In this document: positions 18,527-26,088 of the stretch, piece after piece
Layout of the letters: each line of letters opens with the position of its first letter
Numbering within the stretch: position 1 is the stretch's first letter
Source of the DNA: Balneolales bacterium
GTDB taxonomy: Bacteria; Bacteroidota; Rhodothermia; Balneolales; Natronogracilivirgulaceae
NCBI GenBank assembly: GCA_007134845.1
Contig: SLKA01000049.1
Coordinates: 1-53,936 of the forward strand
Length of the DNA: 53,936 bases
Reading direction: 5' to 3'
The notes under the pieces: model-generated
Database searches by the model: none
Told to the model about the DNA's origin: nothing
What the model saw: the letters and a program-made list of their open reading frames with translations, nothing else
Translations under genes and position numbers: made by a program

Positions 18527-19099
18527 CTAACGGTCGCTTTGATCAAGTTCGAACTCACCGGTTACTTCCGTAAGCCGGTAAGAGGAGAGGTCATCCATGC
18601 CAGAAAGGCCATAACCGGTAATACTGTCAGCCTCAGTTACAATTATCACAAAATCAGGGGTATAAACAGAGCGCTTCTGCTGGGACCATTCCAGATAATC
18701 AGTTCGCAGACGCCGGCCGTCTCGGGTGACTACATACACATCATCACTGAAATGAAACTCTGACTCGTGGCCGAGATAGCGCGCAGATCGGCTTGTCACC
18801 ACGGTCTCCACGTCGCCGTTTTCATCCATCACCGTCACATGCACAGAGTCACGCAGTTCGGTTTCACTGCGCCCCTCACGACTGTATGTAGCAGCGAAGG
18901 GAGAGTACACCGATACGAGGCGCTTGCCGTCTTCAATAAGATGCATGCGGATATTGCGCGATTCGGTGACCGACAGAAGGGAATCCGCCATGGCATCCCG
19001 CACCCGCTCACGGTCATAGTCTGACAGATCTGTGCACCCCGTCCATCCCGAAAGGAACGCGATCACAAGCAGCACCGGTAAAAAGGATCTCAGTGACAT
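18527..19099 (-). CDS. lptC: LptC family LPS export lipoprotein
   Basis: The 190-residue protein has a lipoprotein-like signal (MSLRSFLPVLLVIAFLSG, then WTGC), and an LptC fold with SRSARYLGHESEFHFSDDVYVVTRDGR and DYLEWSQQKRSVYTPD. LptC docks LptB2FG to LptA in the LPS bridge. The start at 19099 is preferred because it begins a signal sequence 4 nt after the upp stop; a longer frame would run into upp. The lipobox is imperfect (Trp at -3). Its place directly before the ostA-like gene supports the identification. Divergent sequence makes the family call good but not certain. Confidence 0.75.
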   Translation of the reverse strand: MSLRSFLPVLLVIAFLSGWTGCTDLSDYDRERVRDAMADSLLSVTESRNIRMHLIEDGKRLVSVYSPFAATYSREGRSETELRDSVHVTVMDENGDVETVVTSRSARYLGHESEFHFSDDVYVVTRDGRRLRTDYLEWSQQKRSVYTPDFVIIVTEADSITGYGLSGMDDLSSYRLTEVTGEFELDQSDR

Positions 19100-19103
19100 G
19101 TTC

Positions 19104-19742
19104 TCAAATGGTTCCAAAAATACGGTCGCCGGCATCGCCCAGTCCCGGTACGATGAACGCATCATCATTGAGACGCTCATCAATGGCCGCGGTGATGATG
19201 GAAACATCCGGATGCGTTTCTTGTATGCGGTGAATGCCCTCCGGCGCTGAAATCAGGCACATGAAACGGATGTTTTTGGCCCCCTTGCTTTTCAGAAAAG
19301 TAATGGAATCGGTTGCACTGCCCCCGGTAGCCAGCATCGGGTCGACCAGCAGCACATGGTGCCTGTCAATATTGCGCGGAATCTTGGAATAGTAATCGAT
19401 GGGTTGGTGGGTCACTTCGTCGCGATACATGCCAAGATGACCGACCCTGGCCTCAGGAATGAACTGCATCACTGCATCAACAAGGCCGAGTCCGGCTCTC
19501 AGAATCGATACCACCGCAATCTCCGTGTCCAGCTCGAAGCCGTCGGTTACCTCAATGGGAGTATCCACTTTAACCTTTTTGAGCGGGAGTCCCTTCAGGG
19601 AATGATAGGCCAGGATAATGGCGATGCGGCCAAGAGCAGACCGGAAGATCGGGGGAGGAGTGTTCTTGTTGCGCAGAATGGTAAGATCACGGGCCACTAC
19701 GGGATGATCCACCAGGGTTACATTACTGAAAGAAGTAGTCAT
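19104..19742 (-). CDS. upp: Uracil phosphoribosyltransferase
   Basis: Converts uracil plus PRPP to UMP in pyrimidine salvage. The 212 residues include VSILRAGLGLVDA (about 78-90), the PRPP-binding loop VDPMLATGGSA (133-143) and the C-terminal uracil-binding PGLGDAGDRIFGT. Standard length. It is the first gene of a cluster with the LPS-transport genes lptC and ostA-like, with no evident functional link. A direct repeat TAACCGTT occurs twice upstream on the minus strand. Confidence 0.96.
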   Translation of the reverse strand: MTTSFSNVTLVDHPVVARDLTILRNKNTPPPIFRSALGRIAIILAYHSLKGLPLKKVKVDTPIEVTDGFELDTEIAVVSILRAGLGLVDAVMQFIPEARVGHLGMYRDEVTHQPIDYYSKIPRNIDRHHVLLVDPMLATGGSATDSITFLKSKGAKNIRFMCLISAPEGIHRIQETHPDVSIITAAIDERLNDDAFIVPGLGDAGDRIFGTI

Positions 19743-19865
19743 AATAAGGATTTACAATCCGGAAGGTGGTTCCCACCGGACAGATCGGTAATAACGGTTA
19801 ATAGCTTGAAAACGGTTAGCAGGTCAGAATATGTTTGAATGTATCGGTTGTCAGTGTGCCGGATA

Positions 19866-21521
19866 TCAGATAGGATAGGTGTCAAAGTATTTTTTTGTCG
19901 CTTTGTAGACCACGCCCGAAAGTGCAAACAAACCGATCAGGTTCGGGAAGGTCATCAATCCCAGCATGATATCCCCGAATGTCCAGACCAGCCCGAGCGT
20001 CAGGATTGCGCCGGCAAAGTGCATCGTCACATACATCAACCGATAATAGAAAATGGAACGATCACCAAACAGATAATGAATGGAGCGCTCCCCGTAATAA
20101 CTCCAGCTTATGGAGGTTGATATTGCAAACAGGAGCACGCAAATCGTAACCAGATATTGCCCGCCGGGGAAAAGCGGCGACAGGCCTCGCTCAAAGGCAG
20201 CAGCGGTGAGTGGGGCACCGTTCTGAATGACCCCGGTATGAAGATGCGTAAATGTGTTTTCATCCATGTCAACGGCAACAGCAACGCCACCCATGATCGT
20301 TATGGAACCTTTAAAAAGTGCCAGGCGTGAAGCGTCTGTATAGATAGTGTCAACGTCAAAGCCGTAATAGCTGAAGGTGCCATCCACCGGGATTCCATCT
20401 TCAACACGAAGGGTCATCGGTGCGCCCGGCTCATAGGCGACGTCTTGGTGGGAATCGCCATCAATCACAAAGGTTACTTCCGGATGGTTCAGATCAAGAT
20501 GGGCGGGATGATGGGCTTCCCAGGATCCCGTTGTGATGATGACCAGTCCGGTCATGGTGCAAATCAGAATGGTGTCCACGAAGGGAGCGAGCAGGGCAAC
20601 AACACCCACTTGGACCGGTTCATCTGTTTTTGCGGCAGCGAATGCAATAGGAGCCGATCCCTGTCCCGCCTCATTGGAAAACAGGCCGCGCCGGATGCCC
20701 CAGACAAAGGTCATCATGAACACACCTGAGCCGATTCCAAAAGCACCTGCCTGCGGGTTGAATGCTGATGTGAATATCAGGGCAAGCGATGAGAGCAATT
20801 CGGTGTGGTGAAGGAGCAGTATGACTATGGCACCACCGACATAAAGAATAGCCATGAGCGGCACCAGACGTGCGGCTACCAGACCTATCCGCTTGATACC
20901 GCCAATGATCACCAGACCCACCGCTGTGGCCGTGATCAATCCGGTGAACACCTTTGGAATGCCGAATGCACTTTGCATGGTGTCGGCAACGGTGTTGGCC
21001 TGAACGCCGTTGCCGGTTAGGAAGGAGCAAATCACAGCAAATGTTGCAAAACAAACGGCCAGCCACTTCCACCGCTTGCCCAGCCCGCGTTCGATATAGT
21101 ACATCGGCCCGCCCGATACCGAACCGTCAGTATTCGTTCTGCGATAAATGATACTCAGAGTGCACTCCGCATACTTGACTGCCATTCCCAAAATGGCCGT
21201 GACCCACATCCAGAAAAGTGCACCGGGGCCGCCGAAATGAATGGCCAGCGCAACCCCGGCGATGTTTCCAATACCCACCGTTGCCGAAAGCACCGTACTG
21301 AGTGCCTGAAACTGGCTGACATCACCAAGAACATTTGCACCCTCGTACCGTCCCGTTATAACCTTGAGACCGTGGCCGAATTTCCGAATTTGGATAAACC
21401 CGAGACGCAGTGTGATGAAAAGTCCAAAACTGAGTAAGGCAATAACCATGACAGGCATGATTTCCGGGGTATTCCAGACCAGTTTCTCAAGGGTGTAGAT
21501 TATTTTCTCAAAGATTTCCAT
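19866..21521 (-). CDS. Sodium:alanine/glycine symporter (AGCS family) with inserted domain
   Basis: Inner-membrane Na+-coupled amino-acid importer. GFIQIRKFGHGLKVI, STVLSATVGIGNIAGVALA, SGGPMYYIERGLGKRWKW and RRGLFSNEAGQGSAPIA are AGCS hallmarks. The protein is 551 residues; the family is usually about 450-490. The excess is an apparently soluble segment of about 95 residues (about 335-430) with Asp/His-rich, beta-like sequence (FVIDGDSHQD, VDMDENTFTHLHTG), between the helix ending TGLVIITTGSW and NGAPLTAAAFERGL. It falls on one side of the membrane between two helices. A 12-bp palindrome lies just upstream of the start. Confidence 0.92.
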   Translation of the reverse strand: MEIFEKIIYTLEKLVWNTPEIMPVMVIALLSFGLFITLRLGFIQIRKFGHGLKVITGRYEGANVLGDVSQFQALSTVLSATVGIGNIAGVALAIHFGGPGALFWMWVTAILGMAVKYAECTLSIIYRRTNTDGSVSGGPMYYIERGLGKRWKWLAVCFATFAVICSFLTGNGVQANTVADTMQSAFGIPKVFTGLITATAVGLVIIGGIKRIGLVAARLVPLMAILYVGGAIVILLLHHTELLSSLALIFTSAFNPQAGAFGIGSGVFMMTFVWGIRRGLFSNEAGQGSAPIAFAAAKTDEPVQVGVVALLAPFVDTILICTMTGLVIITTGSWEAHHPAHLDLNHPEVTFVIDGDSHQDVAYEPGAPMTLRVEDGIPVDGTFSYYGFDVDTIYTDASRLALFKGSITIMGGVAVAVDMDENTFTHLHTGVIQNGAPLTAAAFERGLSPLFPGGQYLVTICVLLFAISTSISWSYYGERSIHYLFGDRSIFYYRLMYVTMHFAGAILTLGLVWTFGDIMLGLMTFPNLIGLFALSGVVYKATKKYFDTYPI

Positions 21522-21543
21522 ATTACTGTAATTTATTGGGATG

Positions 21544-21555
21544 TGTAAGCTTACA
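21544..21555. promoter_or_regulatory. 12-bp palindrome TGTAAGCTTACA upstream of the symporter gene
   Basis: Perfect dyad about 23 nt upstream of the symporter ATG on the minus strand, where a repressor would block expression. No regulator is encoded nearby. A promoter box was not recognised in 21522-21796, which otherwise holds only AT-rich sequence. Confidence 0.4.
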
Positions 21556-21796
21556 GATATGCATGGAGCCGTAACGGTGACCTCTGTATCGCTCGGATTT
21601 TATGCAGGACAGATACCAATTAAAATTATAGGGCTTTTTTGACACACATAAAAAAAGAATGGTGCTTTCAATAGCTTTTTTTAGACTTTTTTTAAATCCC
21701 GGGAACCCTGCGCCGGATTTTTTGTTAATTGTAGTCGTAATCGCATTAACAGTAACCACATGAGCAGTAATATTTTCCAACCAAACCCCTTACATT

Positions 21797-22084
21797 ATGA
21801 CCAAGGCAGATATCGTAGAAGTAATTTCGGCCAACACGGGAATCACCAAAATTGAAACGGAAGCAGTTGTAAACGGATTTCTGCAGACCGTTATTGAATC
21901 CATGAAGCGAGGCGAAAATATCGAGTTGCGCGGATTTGGAAGCTTCAAGGTGGTCAAACGCGCCCGTCGCATAGCCCGAAATCCGAAAACAAACGAGGAA
22001 GTCACCGTGCCGGAGCAGTTTGTCCCGGTGCTTAAAGTTTCAAAAGACTTCAAACAGGCGGTAAACAGTGAGATGAACAGATGA
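21797..22084 (+). CDS. HU/IHF family DNA-binding protein
   Basis: The 95-residue histone-like protein has the HU core: MTKADIVEVISANTGITK at the N-terminus, the GFGSFKVVKRARRIARNPKT turn preceding the DNA-grasping arm, and VPVLKVSKDFKQAVN at the C-terminus. The Asn-Pro (NP) that intercalates in DNA is present. The length matches HU (about 90 residues). No Shine-Dalgarno is visible. A strong terminator follows, so it is its own transcription unit. HU and IHF cannot be told apart with confidence here. Confidence 0.95.
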   Translation: MTKADIVEVISANTGITKIETEAVVNGFLQTVIESMKRGENIELRGFGSFKVVKRARRIARNPKTNEEVTVPEQFVPVLKVSKDFKQAVNSEMNR

Positions 22085-22131
22085 CCGTTATTTGAAGACG
22101 CTTTTGTTGCAGCTTTCACGTATCTTTAAGG

Positions 22132-22173
22132 AATATCCGGTACATTCCATCATGGGAATGCCGGATATTTTTT
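22132..22173 (+). terminator. Strong rho-independent terminator after HU
   Basis: Outer arms AATATCCGG (22132-22140) and CCGGATATT (22161-22169) and inner arms CATTCC (22143-22148) and GGAATG (22155-22160) form a 15-bp stem with one 2-nt bulge and a 6-nt loop, ending in a T-run (22168-22173). Confidence 0.9.
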
Positions 22174-22189
22174 GTTATGGATACAGTTA

Positions 22190-22945
22190 ATGAACCTAAA
22201 CGGGCACATGTTCAACCGATGGTTTTTGGCCGCCGTTATTATTGCTACTCTGGGCGGATTGGCTTTGGCTATATACCTTGACAGCAGCAAAATGCCTGCT
22301 GAAAATGGATCTGCTCTGAAGGATGAGCCGACCGGCACTGCAATTTCCGGCAGCAATGAACAGCCGGCTAAAACAACCAAAACCGATGATCAGCGTTTAA
22401 ATTACGTAATCTCTGTACTGGACACGCTTGAAGCGGTGAGGTCCCGGCTTCCCTATTACGGTGAACTTATACTAAGTTATTCAGAGGTGGGAAACTACAG
22501 CGAAGCGGCTGCCTGGGCCGAAAGGAGGGCGCATCAGACAGGACAGTTCTCGGATGCCACGCATGCCGCAAGTCTGTACTTTGCGGCAATCAACCAGAAA
22601 AATGACGAAGAAAGCACAAAAGAGACTGCATATAAAGCCAAAGAGATGTATATTATGGCCCTTGAACTCAGACCGGATGACCCGGATATATTGACAGATC
22701 TTGCCGTCGTCTATTTGAGTCTCCTGCAGCCGGAAAGGTCTTACAAAATGCTAAAAATGGCACTCGAGGCGGATCCTGATCACATTCGTGCCAATTTCAA
22801 TTCAGGTGTGCTTCTGCATCAGATCGGTAACATCAGCGAAAGCATTCCGTTTTTTGACCGATCTCTTGTGCTGGCGGAAAACTCGGAATGGGAATCAGTA
22901 GTGCAGGAGTACCTTGACCGGCACCATAATGAAATTTATCACTAA
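22190..22945 (+). CDS. Membrane-anchored TPR-repeat protein
   Basis: The 251-residue protein has one N-terminal transmembrane helix (about 8-28), a polar linker and at least three tetratricopeptide repeats, seen as AKEMYIMALELRPDDPDILTDL, ERSYKMLKMALEADPDHIRA and ESIPFFDRSLVLAEN. TPRs are protein-protein interaction scaffolds; the partner is unknown. The ATG at 22190 is preferred over an upstream TTG inside the terminator T-run and over Met at 22208. The COX24-like ribosomal gene begins 24 nt after its stop and may be co-transcribed. Confidence 0.8.
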   Translation: MNLNGHMFNRWFLAAVIIATLGGLALAIYLDSSKMPAENGSALKDEPTGTAISGSNEQPAKTTKTDDQRLNYVISVLDTLEAVRSRLPYYGELILSYSEVGNYSEAAAWAERRAHQTGQFSDATHAASLYFAAINQKNDEESTKETAYKAKEMYIMALELRPDDPDILTDLAVVYLSLLQPERSYKMLKMALEADPDHIRANFNSGVLLHQIGNISESIPFFDRSLVLAENSEWESVVQEYLDRHHNEIYH

Positions 22946-22969
22946 TAAGAACTACTAAAACTGAACAGT

Positions 22970-23059
22970 ATGCCAAGCGGAAAAAAACGTAAGCGCGCAA
23001 AAATTGCCAAGCATAAAAGAAAGAAAAGACTTCGGAAAAACAGGCATAAGAAGAAGTAG
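22970..23059 (+). CDS. AURKAIP1/COX24-domain small ribosomal peptide
   Basis: A 29-residue very basic peptide: MPSGKKRKRAKIAKHKRKK, then RLRKNRHKKK. I recognise the COX24/AURKAIP1 signature (mitochondrial mS38 C-terminus), found as stand-alone peptides in Bacteroidota and taken to be a small-subunit ribosomal component. Seventeen of 29 residues are Lys or Arg. The frame is closed by TAG and easily overlooked because of its size. It follows the TPR gene by 24 nt. Confidence 0.85.
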   Translation: MPSGKKRKRAKIAKHKRKKRLRKNRHKKK

Positions 23060-23083
23060 CGCGTCCTGAGCTGTCTTACTATT

Positions 23084-23146
23084 GTTTATTTCACACTATG
23101 TTTATTTCACAGCAGCAGAACAGCATTAAGCCGCTGTGATGTAAAC
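23084..23146. repeat. Direct plus inverted repeats between convergent genes
   Basis: GTTTATTTCACA occurs at 23084-23095 and again at 23100-23111 (16-bp period). The second copy is also the left arm of an inverted repeat, 23100-23113 against 23133-23146 (12 of 14 pairs, 19-nt loop). It lies between the 3' ends of the COX24-like gene and the unknown minus-strand gene. A bidirectional terminator is plausible, but no T-run follows. Confidence 0.5.
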
Positions 23147-23175
23147 AGTTTATCCCCGTCCGGTTTATGCTGCCG

Positions 23176-23823
23176 TCAGGCCGCTTTCTCCAGTGTGCGG
23201 GTTGCAATTTTCATGATCACATTAGTGCGCTGCAGCAGCAGTTGAATGTTCTTCTCGAGATGCGCGTGAATGTCATTGAGTGATTTGAATGAGTTGATAT
23301 GGTACTGCATGTAGGATATAAGACTCATATCCGTAACATAGCGGCCATTGAAATCCCCCTCAATCTCTACGTGCCAGCGTGTGATCAGATTCTCCTCGGT
23401 GAACACCCGCTTAAGTTCCGCATTAATGTGTTCCATCCAGTGGCTGGCAGCCTCCATCCGGCGGTTACCGATGGTTGATTTGAGTTTCTCGTAAAGAGCC
23501 TGCTCATCCAAATACCATATTGCCTCCACATCTACATACGGTGATACGCTCTCCCTGTAATAGGTGGTGTCATTGAGCAGGGGATGTTTCTCCATGCCCG
23601 GAAGCTGCCTGGCCAGACTCGCCTCGCGAAATTTGTCCCAATCCAGATTGATCACAAGTCGATTTACATGATTAGACCTGTTGGTCAGGTCGACTCCGAT
23701 TTCCAATCCTGTTGCATTGATTTTATCTTCGTTCCAGACGCGGAACTGATCTATATTTATAGATCTCCTGGCTAACCGTGTCTCCATCTGGTTGACGATG
23801 GCGCTGAAAATTGGGTAATTCAT
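23176..23823 (-). CDS. Conserved-looking protein of unknown function (215 aa)
   Basis: I do not recognise this protein. It is soluble-looking, with no signal peptide or membrane helix, and mixed alpha/beta character: an N-terminal part with NRSNHVNRLVINLDWDKF and a helical C-terminal part (INSFKSLNDIHAHLEKNIQLLLQRTNVIMKI). Charged and Trp/Tyr-rich stretches in the middle (YVDVEAIWYLDEQALYEKL) look like a genuine domain. The start at 23823 is chosen because it is the first Met giving normal coding sequence; an upstream in-frame Met would add about 20 basic residues. It is divergent from rqcH, 52 nt apart, so the two may share a promoter region. Nothing predicts its activity. Confidence 0.7.
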   Translation of the reverse strand: MNYPIFSAIVNQMETRLARRSINIDQFRVWNEDKINATGLEIGVDLTNRSNHVNRLVINLDWDKFREASLARQLPGMEKHPLLNDTTYYRESVSPYVDVEAIWYLDEQALYEKLKSTIGNRRMEAASHWMEHINAELKRVFTEENLITRWHVEIEGDFNGRYVTDMSLISYMQYHINSFKSLNDIHAHLEKNIQLLLQRTNVIMKIATRTLEKAA

Positions 23824-23875
23824 AAATAATTTCTTTTTAATTTTAAAAGCGCTACGAGGACAGCGAAAATAACGT

Positions 23876-25495
23876 ATGAACAATTATTATACATTAAAAT
23901 CACTGGTCGCAGAGCTAAGATACGAAATTTTCAATAAGGAAGTCAGGGAAGTGTGGTCGAGCCGCAAAGATCAGATCGACTTCTATTTTTCATCTGAAAA
24001 AACTGGAAAACTGACGTTTGTCGCTGCCTCACCCGGAACCGCTCTGTATCTTGACAGAAGAGCTGCAGTGCCGTCTCGCAATGCCGCTTTTTTATTTCCC
24101 GAAATGCAGGGACACACGGTATCCGGCATTGAGATGCCTTCGGCGGCTGATCGCTATGTTCGCGTCACCTTTAGTGAAACCGATCTGGAACTTCTCTTCA
24201 AACCATTTTCAAGCCGTCCGAATGTCTTTCTGATTCGTTCCGGTCGTATCACAGGCAGTTTCAAGAAGGATGCCGGACACGCGGGCGAACGCGCACCATC
24301 CATAATATCTGCTGCCGCCACGGTTGCTGAAGCTGATGAGTTGACTGAAATTGACATCTCCCTTCCTTTGAAAAAGAAGATTATTGGCATAGATAAACGG
24401 TTTCCACGCGGACTCATAAACGATGTAGCCGATACCTGCAATCTGGAAGCTGCCAGTATGCCTGAACTCAAAGAAAAAGTCGAAATACTGCAGCAGAAAC
24501 TGCTTCATCCTCAGGTCGTTTCAATTACAGCCGAGGGAAATCTGAGCCTGCTTCCGCCTGAATTCCTGTCGCATCCTCCGGAACGCACTTTTGACTCAGT
24601 GAATGAAGGGGTAAGGACACTATCACTGACAAAAAACCGGGAAAAGCGACTGCTTCCAAGGAAAAAGGACATTGAAAGGAAAATAGGCAAGCGTATTTCC
24701 GGATTGCAAAAACAACTGGAGCAGTTCAGGAAAGAACCTGAGCGATTGAAAAAAGCGGATACGCTGGAGCATTTTGGACATCTGCTGATGAGTCAGCCTC
24801 AATCAAATGAGCAGGCTGGTGATGAGTCGGTCACCATTCCGGATTGGGCCGAAGAGGGCAGGGAGCGTGTCATTCCGGTCACCAAAGGTGAAACCCTGAT
24901 TGACCAGGCCCGCCGGTACTATGAAAAAGCGGCACGGATTCGCAAGGAAATTGCAATGTCCGGACACAAAAAGGAGCAACTCACCTCACAAAAGTGCGAA
25001 ATGGAAGAGCTGCTTGCTGATCTTTCCGCCATCGAACATCCCGCAGATCTTGAAAAGTGGATAAAAAATAATGAAGCCAGACTTCAGCAGGCGGGTCTTG
25101 CCCCGTCCGGGAGCCAGCCTGTTGCAAGACCGTACCGGCTTGTGCCACTTGGCGATTATGAGGTCTGGATCGGTAAAAGTGCAAAGAGCAACGACGAGAT
25201 CCTGTCGCTGTCGCATAAGGAGGATATCTGGATGCATGTCCGGGGCGCCTCGGGATCCCATGTGATTTTGCGCAACCGGGGCAACACCGGGTGGCCCGAT
25301 CCACAGCTGGTTTTGAAAGTCGCTTCGTACGCCGCTGCCTATTCTCGGCAGTCAGGTTCTTCCATGGTGCCTGTCATTGTTGCAAAAAGAAAACATGTCC
25401 GAAAGCCGAAGGGTGCGGCACCGGGCCAGGTGACCGTGACGAATGAACGCGTCGAAATGGTGATCCCGCAGAAACCGGAAATACCGGATTCCTGA
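23876..25495 (+). CDS. rqcH: Rqc2 homologue RqcH (NFACT family)
   Basis: Ribosome-quality-control factor. In Bacillus subtilis, RqcH adds alanine tails to nascent chains on stalled large subunits. The 539 residues contain an NFACT-N domain with the conserved Asp-Arg pair (D92-R93 in AADRYVRV), a long coiled coil (about 260-400, KDIERKIGKRISGLQKQLEQF) and the NFACT-R (DUF814) domain with KEDIWMHVRGASGSHVILR. The final region is Lys/Arg-rich, fitting rRNA binding. First gene of a probable operon with aroK and aroB (23-nt gap). The small subfamily has also been called fibronectin-binding protein FbpA in older annotation. Confidence 0.92.
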   Translation: MNNYYTLKSLVAELRYEIFNKEVREVWSSRKDQIDFYFSSEKTGKLTFVAASPGTALYLDRRAAVPSRNAAFLFPEMQGHTVSGIEMPSAADRYVRVTFSETDLELLFKPFSSRPNVFLIRSGRITGSFKKDAGHAGERAPSIISAAATVAEADELTEIDISLPLKKKIIGIDKRFPRGLINDVADTCNLEAASMPELKEKVEILQQKLLHPQVVSITAEGNLSLLPPEFLSHPPERTFDSVNEGVRTLSLTKNREKRLLPRKKDIERKIGKRISGLQKQLEQFRKEPERLKKADTLEHFGHLLMSQPQSNEQAGDESVTIPDWAEEGRERVIPVTKGETLIDQARRYYEKAARIRKEIAMSGHKKEQLTSQKCEMEELLADLSAIEHPADLEKWIKNNEARLQQAGLAPSGSQPVARPYRLVPLGDYEVWIGKSAKSNDEILSLSHKEDIWMHVRGASGSHVILRNRGNTGWPDPQLVLKVASYAAAYSRQSGSSMVPVIVAKRKHVRKPKGAAPGQVTVTNERVEMVIPQKPEIPDS

Positions 25496-25518
25496 AATTA
25501 TTCGTATCTTTTAAGGAT

Positions 25519-26088
25519 ATGAATAGTTTGAAAACAATTGCAATGACCGGGTTTATGGGTTCCGGCAAAAGTGCGATAGGCAAAAGACTTGCAGATCGGC
25601 TTCATATTCCTTTCCGGGATCTTGACAATCTTATTGAACATGCAGCACAACAGCGAATACCGGATATTTTCAGAGAAAAAGGTGAAGCGCACTTTCGCAA
25701 GCTGGAACGGGATTATTTTACAGAGGCCGTCTCGCAATCACCGCTGGTCCTGGCGCTGGGCGGAGGAGCCATACAACAACCGGAAATTGCGGAGTACTTA
25801 CGGGAAAACACGATTACTGTTTACCTTGATGTCCCATTGAAAATCCTCTTCGAACGTCTCAGACGAAATCAAAACAGGCCGTTGCTGCATGACTCTGACG
25901 GAAATCTGCTCGGCGATGCACAGCTTATGCAGCGTATCTCCGAGCTGCTCTTGGAGCGTGAACCGCTCTATCAAAACGCACACATCACCGTTTCGATCCA
26001 ACACGGCTGGACTATAGACGATACCACCAATAAACTGATTCGACTGCTTAAACAACATGCTTCGTCTTCCATCCCTGAAAATCACTGA
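25519..26088 (+). CDS. aroK: Shikimate kinase
   Basis: Phosphorylates shikimate at the 3-hydroxyl for chorismate and aromatic amino-acid synthesis. The 189 residues show Walker A GFMGSGKS (11-18), the shikimate-binding FRDLDNLIE with the conserved Asp, the GEAHFRKLERDY region and ALGGGAI, and RNQNRPLL of the lid. An AAGGA Shine-Dalgarno lies upstream of the ATG. The 3' end overlaps aroB by 32 nt in another frame, so the two shikimate-pathway enzymes are translationally coupled. Confidence 0.95.
   Translation: MNSLKTIAMTGFMGSGKSAIGKRLADRLHIPFRDLDNLIEHAAQQRIPDIFREKGEAHFRKLERDYFTEAVSQSPLVLALGGGAIQQPEIAEYLRENTITVYLDVPLKILFERLRRNQNRPLLHDSDGNLLGDAQLMQRISELLLEREPLYQNAHITVSIQHGWTIDDTTNKLIRLLKQHASSSIPENH

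Noticed and set aside
19822-19845. A plus-strand TATGTTTG box upstream of the upp/symporter area.
   Set aside because: No plus-strand gene lies downstream, so it is likely a chance match and warns that this motif alone is weak evidence.
22172-22189. An upstream TTG start for the TPR gene.
   Set aside because: It lies inside the terminator T-run of HU; ATG at 22190 is the better start.
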